64,000 nucleotides of DNA from assembly GCA_937996235.1 (NCBI GenBank), contig CALKVK010000012.1, forward strand, positions 1 to 64,000, written 5' to 3'. The position numbers and the translations under genes are program-made. The stretch comes from an uncultured bacterium (GTDB lineage: Bacteria > Planctomycetota > JAJSAM01 > JAJVHW01). Position 1 is the stretch's first letter. Each line of letters begins with the position of its first letter. Below the pieces are notes generated by a model. It saw only the letters and a list, made by a program, of their open reading frames with translations. It was not told the origin of the DNA and did no database searches. This document shows, in pieces, positions 41,743 to 48,891 of the stretch.

Positions 41743-42672
41743 GTGTCGCCGCCAGTCGTCCTGCTGGGACCGCAGCGCCTGCGGCCGACGCTCGTCGAGG
41801 CCGTCGAGGAGCTCGGCATCGCGGGCGGCATCGCGGCGATCACCGCGGGCTGGGAGGAGCGCGAGGACGAGATCGACGAGCTGCGCGCCCACCTCGGGCG
41901 GCGCGTCGTCAACCTGCAGCTCCACCGGCGGACCGAGCAGATCTTCGTCCGCGACCGCGAGTTCTTCGTCGCCTACCGCGAGCGGCGCGTGCGGCTGCGC
42001 GAGCTGCAGGACGTGTACCGGCGGCGCCTCGCCAGCACCCTCGACGCCGCCATCGACGTGCTGCGGCGCGAGGGCGACCCGGAGGTGCTCGACCCCGAGC
42101 GCGAGGACGCGCTCGAGGCCGTCCGGCGGCTCGACGCGCGCCACCTGGTCCGCACCGCCGAGATCGCCGCCGAGTTCGAGGCGGAGTGGCGGCCGGGCGA
42201 GCGCGAGGAGATCGCGCGCCACCGCGCCGAGGTGCGCGCGCTCGTCGCCGACTGCGAGGCGCTGGCGATCGCGGGCGGCAACGTCGCGGTGCTCGTCAAC
42301 CGGCTGCGCCTGCACGGCATCGACGCGCTCGTCCGCACGACGCCCGTCCTCGCGTGGTCGGCAGGCGCGATGGCAATGACGGCGACGATCGTGACCTACC
42401 ACGACAACCCGCCGCAGGGCCCGGGGTACCCGGAGGTCTTCGGCGCGGGTCTCGCGCGCGTCGCGGGCGTGCTCGCGCTGCCGCACGCACACCGCCGCCT
42501 GCGCCTCGAGGACCGCTTCCGCGTGTCGCTCTTCGCCCGCCGCTTCGCGCCCCTCGACCCCCTCGCGTTCGACGACGGCGCCCACCTGCACTGCACCGGC
42601 CCGCGCTGCTCGCGCGTCGAGGCCGTACGCCGCCTGACGCCCGAGGGCGACGTGCTCGAGGAGGCGGCGTGA
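41743..42672 (+). CDS. S51/cyanophycinase-like class I amidotransferase-fold hydrolase
   Basis: A 309-residue protein. The N-terminal half-domain (VVLLGPQRLRPTLVEAVEELG, ITAGWEERE) resembles peptidase E/cyanophycinase. The C-terminal half has AIAGGNVAVLV, the nucleophile elbow VLAWSAGAMAM with S206, and LPHAHRRL with a candidate catalytic His. S51 peptidases cleave Asp-X or beta-aspartyl-Arg bonds. Unusual is a Glu/Arg-rich helical insert of about 120 residues between the halves. It starts at GTG 41743, 8 nt after TAGGAT with no ribosome site. It overlaps the next gene by 4 nt (GTGA) and begins a rightward operon with esterase and ATP-grasp genes, so its likely substrate is the product of these ligases. 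Not a named family member for certain. Confidence 0.65.
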   Translation: MSPPVVLLGPQRLRPTLVEAVEELGIAGGIAAITAGWEEREDEIDELRAHLGRRVVNLQLHRRTEQIFVRDREFFVAYRERRVRLRELQDVYRRRLASTLDAAIDVLRREGDPEVLDPEREDALEAVRRLDARHLVRTAEIAAEFEAEWRPGEREEIARHRAEVRALVADCEALAIAGGNVAVLVNRLRLHGIDALVRTTPVLAWSAGAMAMTATIVTYHDNPPQGPGYPEVFGAGLARVAGVLALPHAHRRLRLEDRFRVSLFARRFAPLDPLAFDDGAHLHCTGPRCSRVEAVRRLTPEGDVLEEAA

Positions 42673-43808
42673 CGCCGGAGCTGCGCGCGCTCCTCACGTC
42701 CGAACGCCCGCCCGACCCCGACGCGGTCGAGCGCTACGTCTCCGAACGGGGCAGCCCGGTCGTGGACGGCACGTCGGTCACGTTCCTGCACCGCGGCGAG
42801 GCCGACGCCGTCTACCTGCAGCACTTCATCTACGGCCTGCCGACCGCGCAGCCGCTCCACCACGTGCCCGGGACCGACGTGTGGTGGATCGAGATCGAGC
42901 TGCCGCGCGCCTCGCGCATCGAATACAAGTTCGTCGTCGAGCGCGGCCGGCGGAAGCGGCTGATCCGCGACCGCCTGAACCAGAACCTGGCGTTCGACCC
43001 CTTCGGCGCGAACTCCGTCTGCCACGGCGACGGCTACGTGACGCCGCACTGGACGCTGCCCGACCCGGAGGCGCGTCCGGGGACGATCGAGACGCACGAG
43101 ATCGCGTCGGAGGCGTACGGCGGCACGCGCAGCGTGCGCGTCTACCTGCCCGCGCGCATGCGCCCCACCCGCCGCTACGCGCTCCTCGTCGTCCTCGACG
43201 GCGACGACTACATGACCTACGCGCGGCTCCAGACCGTGCTCGACAACCTGCTGCACCAGAACGAGGTGACGCAGCTCGTCGTCGCGTGCACGCAGTCGCC
43301 CGACCGGATGCGCGAGTACGCCGCGAACGAGGCGACGGCGCGCTTCCTGGCCGACGAGCTCGTCCCCTACCTCGAGTCCGTGTACCCGCTGCGGCGCACG
43401 GCCGCGTCGCGCGGACTGCTCGGCGCGAGCCTGGGTGCCGTGACCGCGCTCCACGCCGCGTGGCGCCGCCCCGGCACGTTCGGGCGGCTGCTCCTGCAGT
43501 CGGGCTCGTTCGCCTTCACCGACATCGGCCGCGAGGTGCGCTCGCCCGTCCTCGAGCCCGTCGTCGACTTCGTCAACCCGTTCCGCGAGAACCCCGGCAA
43601 GCCGTCCGAGCGCGTGTTCGTCTCGTGCGGCGTCTACGAGCGGCTGATCTACGAGAACCGCTCGCTCGTCCCGCTGCTCCAGCGCACCGGCATGGACGTG
43701 CGCTTCGTCGAGTCGCGCGACGGCCACAACTGGGAGAACTGGCGGGACCGGCTGCGGGAGGGCTTGGCATGGCTCTTCCCCGGACCGCTGGGCCTCGTGT
43801 ACGAATGA
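42669..43808 (+). CDS. esterase (Fes/esterase-D type) with N-terminal E-set domain
   Basis: A 379-residue protein. Residues 25-135 form an E-set/CBM48-like beta domain (VWWIEIELPRASRIEYKFVV), as found in enterochelin esterases and in glycogen-binding proteins. Residues 145-379 are an alpha/beta hydrolase with nucleophile S254 in LLGASLGAV and catalytic His in SRDGHNWENW. The family hydrolyses carboxyl esters. No signal peptide, so it acts in the cytosol. It overlaps the S51-like gene by 4 nt and ends 20 bp before ATP-grasp B. The E-set domain could contact alpha-glucan, which would fit its position among glycogen genes; this is inference. Confidence 0.82.
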   Translation: MTPELRALLTSERPPDPDAVERYVSERGSPVVDGTSVTFLHRGEADAVYLQHFIYGLPTAQPLHHVPGTDVWWIEIELPRASRIEYKFVVERGRRKRLIRDRLNQNLAFDPFGANSVCHGDGYVTPHWTLPDPEARPGTIETHEIASEAYGGTRSVRVYLPARMRPTRRYALLVVLDGDDYMTYARLQTVLDNLLHQNEVTQLVVACTQSPDRMREYAANEATARFLADELVPYLESVYPLRRTAASRGLLGASLGAVTALHAAWRRPGTFGRLLLQSGSFAFTDIGREVRSPVLEPVVDFVNPFRENPGKPSERVFVSCGVYERLIYENRSLVPLLQRTGMDVRFVESRDGHNWENWRDRLREGLAWLFPGPLGLVYE

Positions 43809-43828
43809 CGCGTCCGCGGAGGAGCCGC

Positions 43829-45076
43829 ATGCCGAAGGAAACCACGCGGCGCATCGGGCTCTCGCTCGGCGCCGACATCTGCTGGCCGCTCTGCTACGAG
43901 AAGATCCTCGCGCGCCTCGACCTGGCGCTGCCGATCGGGCGCGAGATCGTCCGCTTCGACGTCAAGCGCGTCACGATCGAGCCGTACGACCTGCGGCAGC
44001 CGTGTCCGTACGACCTCGTCATCGACCGGCTCACGCACTGGTACCACACGAGCCGCGAGTGGGTGAAGAAGGCGGTCCTGATGGACGGCCTCTACGTCTT
44101 CAACAACCCGTGGGCGATCCAGTCCATGGAGAAGCAGACCACCTACTGCGCGATGATGCACCTCGGTCTGCCGGTGCCGGACACCTGGATGATCCCGCCG
44201 AAGGACTACGAGTGGACGGCGGACCTGCGCGCCACGCTCAACCGCTACGCGGAGCTCTTCGACCTCGGCGCGATCGGCCGGCAGATCGGCTTCCCGCTGT
44301 TCATGAAGCCGTACGACGGCGGCGCGTGGGTCGGCGTCAGCAAGATCGACGACGAGGCCGCGCTGCGCGCCGCGTACGAGGAGAGCGGCAAGCGCGTCAT
44401 GCACCTGCAGAAGGCGGTCGCGCCCTTCGACCTGTTCGTGCGCGCGATCGGCGTCGGCCCCCAGGTGCGCGTCGTCCGCTACGAGCCGGACGCGCCGCTG
44501 CACGCGCGCTACACCGCCGACGACGGCGGCATCAGCGCCGACGAGCGCTCGCTGCTCGAGGACATGGCGCTCACGATCAACACGTTCTTCGGCTGGGACT
44601 TCAACTCCTGCGAGTCGCTGCGCAAGGACGGCGTGTTCCACCCGATCGACTTCGCGAACGCCTGCCCCGACTCGCAGGTGACGTCGCTGCACTTCAACTT
44701 CCCGTGGCTCGTGAAGGCCAAGCTGCGCTGGTCGCTCTTCGCCGCCGGCACGCAGCGCAAGATGCGCAAGACGCTCGACTGGGAGCCGTACTACAAGGTG
44801 GCGGCCGTCCCGGACATGCCGTACCGCGAGCGGCTGCGCGCCTACGCGAAGATCGCGCGCGAGCGCCTCGACGCCGAGCGCTTCGAGGAGTTCTGCGGCA
44901 AGCACCTGGCGCACCTCGACGAGGTCGCGTGGGAGTTCTTCGGCACCGACGACGCGCGCGAGGCCGTGCGGCTCAAGGTCGCCGCGCTGTTCCCCGCGCA
45001 CGAGATCGAGGAGTTCACCGAGTACTTCTGGCAGGCGGTGCAGCGCTGGCGCGCGACGGAGGGCAGCCCGCGATGA
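43829..45076 (+). CDS. ATP-grasp ligase (type B, RimK-like)
   Basis: A 415-residue ATP-grasp protein, not closely similar to paralogues A, C and D. After the opening IGLSLGADICWPLCYEKIL come a pre-ATP-grasp region and then the ligase core: GFPLFMKPYDGGAWVGVSKI with the ATP-binding Lys and Gly-rich loop, MHLQKAVAPFDLFVRAIGVG, and FHPIDFANACPDSQ supplying Mg-binding Asp/Asn. The ATG at 43829 has GGAGG 6 nt upstream and was preferred over ATG 43805, which overlaps the upstream stop. It overlaps the next esterase gene by 4 nt. It likely forms an amide or peptide bond; substrates unknown. Confidence 0.83.
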   Translation: MPKETTRRIGLSLGADICWPLCYEKILARLDLALPIGREIVRFDVKRVTIEPYDLRQPCPYDLVIDRLTHWYHTSREWVKKAVLMDGLYVFNNPWAIQSMEKQTTYCAMMHLGLPVPDTWMIPPKDYEWTADLRATLNRYAELFDLGAIGRQIGFPLFMKPYDGGAWVGVSKIDDEAALRAAYEESGKRVMHLQKAVAPFDLFVRAIGVGPQVRVVRYEPDAPLHARYTADDGGISADERSLLEDMALTINTFFGWDFNSCESLRKDGVFHPIDFANACPDSQVTSLHFNFPWLVKAKLRWSLFAAGTQRKMRKTLDWEPYYKVAAVPDMPYRERLRAYAKIARERLDAERFEEFCGKHLAHLDEVAWEFFGTDDAREAVRLKVAALFPAHEIEEFTEYFWQAVQRWRATEGSPR

Positions 45077-45810
45077 GCGAGAAGCGGACGGACCGGATCG
45101 CGTCCCGGCAGGTGGGGCGCGAGGTGCTCGTGGCGCGCTGGGGCAGCTTCGGGCAGCCGGTGCTGCTCTTCCCCACCGCCGGCGGCGACGCGGAGGAGTG
45201 CGAGCGCATGAAGATGCTCTACGTGCTCGCGCCGCTCGTCGACGCCGGGCGCGTGAAGGTCTACTCGTGCGACAGCACGGCCGGGCAGGTGCTGACGAGC
45301 AAGGACCGCACCTCCGCCGCGTTCGCCGCGGCGCAGTGCGCCTTCGACCGCTTCGTCGCGCACGAGTTCGTGCCGTGGATCCGCGAGGACTGCAAGTCGC
45401 CCGACATCGAGATCATCACGGCGGGCGCGTCGATCGGCGCGTTCAACGCGGTGGCCGCCATCTGCCGCCACCCCGACCTGTTCAAGATCGCGATCGGCAT
45501 GAGCGGCACGTACGACCTGAGCAAGTGGCTGGAGCCGCCGCTCGGCGCCGACTTCTACTTCTCGTCGCCGATCCACTTCCTGCCGCGGCTCGGGCCCTCC
45601 GAGCAGCTCGCGATGCTCCAGAAGCGGCTCGTCCTGCTGCCGACCGGCACCGGTCCGTACGAGGACGCGACCGAGTCGATCCGCATGGCGCGCGTGCTCG
45701 GCGCGAAGGGCGTCCCCAACCGCTACGACTCCTGGGGCGACGAGTACCGCCACGACTGGACCACGTGGCGCGCGATGCTCCCGAAGTACCTGGGCGACTT
45801 CGTCGACTGA
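45073..45810 (+). CDS. alpha/beta-hydrolase esterase (esterase-D-like)
   Basis: A 245-residue single-domain esterase. The nucleophile S120 lies in TAGASIGAFNAVA, with the acid and His expected in the C-terminal part (GDEYRHDWTTW). VLLFPTAGGDAEECERM near residue 30 forms the oxyanion region. No signal peptide. It differs from the neighbouring Fes-like esterase in lacking the E-set domain. It is coupled by ATGA overlap to ATP-grasp B, so ligase and esterase are probably made in equal amount and act on the same metabolite. It is the last gene of the 41743-45810 operon; a 97-bp gap with an ECF-type promoter follows. Confidence 0.82.
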   Translation: MSEKRTDRIASRQVGREVLVARWGSFGQPVLLFPTAGGDAEECERMKMLYVLAPLVDAGRVKVYSCDSTAGQVLTSKDRTSAAFAAAQCAFDRFVAHEFVPWIREDCKSPDIEIITAGASIGAFNAVAAICRHPDLFKIAIGMSGTYDLSKWLEPPLGADFYFSSPIHFLPRLGPSEQLAMLQKRLVLLPTGTGPYEDATESIRMARVLGAKGVPNRYDSWGDEYRHDWTTWRAMLPKYLGDFVD

Positions 45811-45874
45811 GCGGCGGTCCGAGACCTGCGGGCTGCGGCCCGCGGGTCGGGAGCCGCCGCTCCGAAATCGCGTT

Positions 45875-45898
45875 GAACACGGGCGGCGCTCCGCCGTC
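45875..45898 (+). promoter_or_regulatory. ECF-type promoter, GAAC-N16-CGTC, before ECF sigma gene
   Basis: GAAC (45875-45878) and CGTC (45895-45898) are 16 nt apart and end 9 nt before the GTG start at 45908. This is the expected place for autoregulation by the sigma factor. The -10 continues CGTCCA as in the box at 15466-15490. The message would be almost leaderless. Confidence 0.5.
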
Positions 45899-45907
45899 CA
45901 ACCCGCC

Positions 45908-46474
45908 GTGCCGACGACGGACCCCTCCGTGGACCAGCGACCGGGCGACGAGGCGACGCTCCTCGCCCGCGCGGCCGCCGGCGACGGCGAGGCCCTCGGC
46001 GCGCTGCTGACGCTGCACGAGCCGCGGGTGCGCGGCGTGCTCCTCCAGATGCTCGGCCCGCGCGGGCGTCTCGACGACCTCGTCCAGGACGTACGCCTCT
46101 CCGCGCTCCGCGGGTTCGCGTCGTTCCGCGGCGACGCCGCGTTCTCGACGTGGCTGCACCGCATCGCGGCGAACGCGGCCGTCTCGGAGCTCCGCCGCCG
46201 CCGCCGCGAGGAGGCGCTGCCCGAGGAGCTGCCCGGCCGCGAGCCCGCGCCGACGCTCGGCGCGGAGCGCCGCGAGCTGCGCGAGCGCCTGGCGGCCGCC
46301 GTGGAGCGCCTGCCGCCGCTCCTGCGCGAGACCTTCGACCTGCACTACCGCGGCGACGTCGCGTGCGACGAGATCGCGCGCCGCCTCGACGTCCCGTCGT
46401 CGACCGTCCGCACGCGTCTCTTCCACGCCCGCCGCCGGCTCCGGGAGGCCCTCGATGACCTCGTGTCCGGGTGA
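45908..46474 (+). CDS. ECF RNA polymerase sigma factor
   Basis: A 188-residue sigma-70 family factor with region 2 (GRLDDLVQDVRLSALRGF, FSTWLHRIAANAAVSEL) and region 4 (RLPPLLRETFDLHYRGDVACDEIARRLDVPSSTVRTRLFHARRRL), linked by a charged Pro-rich segment. The start is GTG, 9 nt after a candidate ECF promoter. Its end overlaps the anti-sigma gene by 20 nt, indicating translational coupling. It directs transcription of a cell-envelope or stress regulon that may include itself. Confidence 0.92.
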   Translation: MPTTDPSVDQRPGDEATLLARAAAGDGEALGALLTLHEPRVRGVLLQMLGPRGRLDDLVQDVRLSALRGFASFRGDAAFSTWLHRIAANAAVSELRRRRREEALPEELPGREPAPTLGAERRELRERLAAAVERLPPLLRETFDLHYRGDVACDEIARRLDVPSSTVRTRLFHARRRLREALDDLVSG

Positions 46475-47084
46475 GGCCGAGCTGGTCGGGCTCGTCGACG
46501 GCGCGCTCGACGCGGCGTCCGAGGAGACCGTGCTGCTGCACCTCGCGACGTGTGCGCCGTGTCGCCTGCTGCTCGGCCGCTCCGAGGCGGCTCTGCGCTA
46601 CGCGCTCGGCGGCGTCGCGGACACGGGCGGGCTGGCGGTCACCGGGTACGCCGCCGCACACGGACACGTCGCGGCGGAGGGCGCTCCCCCGCCGCGCGGC
46701 GCCGTGCTGCGCGGTCTGCTCGTCGCCGGTCTCGCGGCGGCGTGCGCCTTCGTCGCGGTGACGGCCCCGCGCCCGCACGCCGCCGCGCCGGGCCGCGCAC
46801 CGTCCGCGGGCGACGTGGCGTCGGCGCGCGACGTCGCGCTCGACGCGGAGCTGGACGCGCTGCTCGCCGACACGGAGCGTCTGCGGAGCGACGCCGCGCG
46901 GCTCGCGCCCTCGGAACGCGAGATCCTGGCGGCGGGCGCGCTCGCGGCGGCCGAGTCGCGCACGCTCACCGCAGACGAGGTCACGGCGCGACGGCGCCTC
47001 GCGGATGTCGCGGAGCGCTTCGACGGGACCGCCGCCGCGCGCGAGGCGGCGCGCCTGCTCGTCGCCGCGGAGCACGGCCGATGA
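46455..47084 (+). CDS. anti-sigma factor, zinc-binding, single-pass membrane
   Basis: A 209-residue protein. The cytoplasmic N-terminus carries the anti-sigma zinc-finger-like motif LLHLATCAPCRLLL (H-x3-C-x2-C) after a CPGEAELVGLVDGAL helix. One transmembrane helix follows (about residues 78-98). The periplasmic part is Ala/Glu-rich and helical. It is encoded with a 20-nt overlap after the ECF sigma factor and would sequester it at the membrane until a signal arrives. It overlaps the coiled-coil protein gene downstream by 4 nt (ATGA), so that protein may take part in sensing. Confidence 0.85.
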   Translation: MTSCPGEAELVGLVDGALDAASEETVLLHLATCAPCRLLLGRSEAALRYALGGVADTGGLAVTGYAAAHGHVAAEGAPPPRGAVLRGLLVAGLAAACAFVAVTAPRPHAAAPGRAPSAGDVASARDVALDAELDALLADTERLRSDAARLAPSEREILAAGALAAAESRTLTADEVTARRRLADVAERFDGTAAAREAARLLVAAEHGR

Positions 47085-48118
47085 GGTGCGCCGTCACGCG
47101 GTCGCTGGCGGCGCTGTGCATCGCGGCGGGCGCGGTCCCGGCGCTCGCCGGCAGCGCGAGCGCGTCGTTCGAGCTGGACCTCGAGACGGGCGCGGCGAGC
47201 GTCAGCGAGGTCGTCGGCGACCTGCCGTCGTGCGTCGCCGAAGCGTGGGAGGGGCTGAGCGCGCCGGACGGCTGGGACGAGTCGGCGGCCGGACCCTTCG
47301 CGCTCCTGCGCGAGCACGCGACGTACTCCGTCGCCGCGCGGCTGCCGTCGCGCGTGGCGGTCGTCGTCTCGCTCGAGCTCGAGACGCCCGTGCGCTCCGA
47401 GACGCGCAGCGCCGTCCTCCTGGCCGAGGCGCTGTGCAGAGCGACGGAGCGCTGCGCGGAGGAGCGCGTGAACGCGTGGAAGGAGCGGCGCCGCGGACTC
47501 CTGCTCGTCGAGGCGAACGAGGCGGAGCGGGCGGCCGACGTGGCGCGCGCACGCGAGGCGGCGCTGCGGCGCGAGCACGGTGACGTCGCCACGGAGAAGG
47601 AACTGATCGGCGCCCGGTTGCGTGTCGCAGCCGCCGATCTCGCGTCGGCGCGCGTCGACCGCGCGGCCGTCCGCGCGCGCCTCGAGACGGCGCGGCGTGC
47701 GGTCGAGTGGGCCGATCGTGCCGCCGAGCTGCGGCGCCGCGTCGACGAGCTGGAGGCGGCGCGCGATCTCTCGGACGGCGCGAAGGCGCGACTCGCGGAG
47801 GCGCGCGAGCGCCTGGCGGAGGCCGAGAAGGGCAGCCCGCCGCTCGACCAGGCGCGCCGCACGGCGTTCGAGCTCGAGGTCGAGCTCGCGGGACTCGACG
47901 CACGCGTCGCCGCGCTCGAACCCGAGATCACCGAGCTGCGCGCACGTTCGACCGAGCTGGTCGCGCTGGTACGCGACGCGGAGCGCGCGCGGAGCGACGC
48001 ATCCCTGGCCGAGGCGGCCGCGTGGTCGGCGCGCATGCGGCTGCGCGACGCCGACGTGCGCCAGGCGGCGATCCGCGTGCTGCGCGTGCGCGAGCCCTCC
48101 GCCGTGACCCCGCGCTGA
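47081..48118 (+). CDS. secreted long coiled-coil protein
   Basis: A 345-residue exported protein with a signal peptide (about 1-25, ending ALAGSASA), a globular part to about residue 120 and a long Glu/Arg/Ala-rich coiled coil (about 120-330). That coil includes repeated heptads such as RRRVDELEAARDL and LARARERLAEAEK-like segments. No family is recognised. It is the third gene of the sigma/anti-sigma operon (ATGA overlap), so it may be a regulon product or a sensor partner of the anti-sigma factor in the periplasm. Function unproven. Confidence 0.65.
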   Translation: MRCAVTRSLAALCIAAGAVPALAGSASASFELDLETGAASVSEVVGDLPSCVAEAWEGLSAPDGWDESAAGPFALLREHATYSVAARLPSRVAVVVSLELETPVRSETRSAVLLAEALCRATERCAEERVNAWKERRRGLLLVEANEAERAADVARAREAALRREHGDVATEKELIGARLRVAAADLASARVDRAAVRARLETARRAVEWADRAAELRRRVDELEAARDLSDGAKARLAEARERLAEAEKGSPPLDQARRTAFELEVELAGLDARVAALEPEITELRARSTELVALVRDAERARSDASLAEAAAWSARMRLRDADVRQAAIRVLRVREPSAVTPR

Positions 48119-48185
48119 CACTCCGCGCCGACGCAGCGCGTCCCATCCTGCAATCCACGAGACCACGAGACCACGAGGTGAACCC

Positions 48186-48878
48186 GTGACACGCCCGCTC
48201 GCCCTCCTCCTGCTCGCGACCACGCCGCTACTCGGGGCGTGTGCGTCGACGGCCGCGGACGCCCCCGCCCCGGCAGCCGGCCTCACGTACGACGGCCGCG
48301 AGGTCTTCGGCGACTTCGAGCGCCTGCAGTTCGGGAAGAGCCTGCAGGTGCGTCTGCCGGCGAAGGTCGCCGTCTACGACGCCTCGTGGAGCGCCGACGA
48401 CGAGCGTGCGCGCCGCGTGGTGCAGGCGGTGCGCGGACTCGCGGCCGACACGGACACGTACACCGACGTCGTCTCGCTCGCCGCGCCCGACGCGGCGCGC
48501 GGCGACTTCGCGGAGGCGCTGCGCGCGCAGGCGGCGGGCCATCAGGCGGACCTCCTGCTCGTCCTCGAACGCCGCCCGGAGCTGCGCGAGAGCTCGAGCC
48601 CGCTCGCGCTGCTGAACATCCTGATCCTGCCCGCGTTCGTGCTGCCGACGCAGTTCGACGACGTCTCGCTGACCGTGCGCGCCATCGTGCAGGACGTGCG
48701 CAACGGCCTCGTCTACACGACGTTCGACGACCACCGGCGGCGCGAGGTCTCGGCCACCGCGGTGGGCGAGGACGCCGCCGTGCGCGAGACGGACGACGCG
48801 CTGTTCGAGGAGAGCGTCGCCGCGCTGCGCGAGGCGCTCGCGCGCAAGCTGCCGGCCCTCGAACGCGCGTCGCGGTGA
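48186..48878 (+). CDS. hypothetical lipoprotein, 230 aa
   Basis: A 230-residue lipoprotein starting at GTG 48186, with lipobox LLGAC and a GAGG-containing site upstream. The mature domain has alternating strands and helices (KVAVYDASWSADDERAR, ADLLLVLERRPE, FDDVSLTVRAIVQDVRNGLVYTTFDD) like small TolB-N or CsgG/ABC-associated lipoproteins that compute a two-layer alpha/beta fold. No catalytic residues are evident. It follows the sigma/anti-sigma/coiled-coil genes by 67 bp and may be part of the same regulon. It is convergent with glgA across 13 bp. Confidence 0.68.
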   Translation: MTRPLALLLLATTPLLGACASTAADAPAPAAGLTYDGREVFGDFERLQFGKSLQVRLPAKVAVYDASWSADDERARRVVQAVRGLAADTDTYTDVVSLAAPDAARGDFAEALRAQAAGHQADLLLVLERRPELRESSSPLALLNILILPAFVLPTQFDDVSLTVRAIVQDVRNGLVYTTFDDHRRREVSATAVGEDAAVRETDDALFEESVAALREALARKLPALERASR

Positions 48879-48891
48879 GCGCCCCGGCGGC

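Noticed and set aside
40110..43808. A 1232-codon rightward open frame covering the opposite strand of ATP-grasp A
   Set aside because: Only the final 379 codons (esterase, from GTG 42669) look like a protein; the rest is antisense shadow without family motifs.
42669..43808. Siderophore (enterochelin) esterase role
   Set aside because: The fold fits, but no siderophore synthesis or uptake genes occur in the window.
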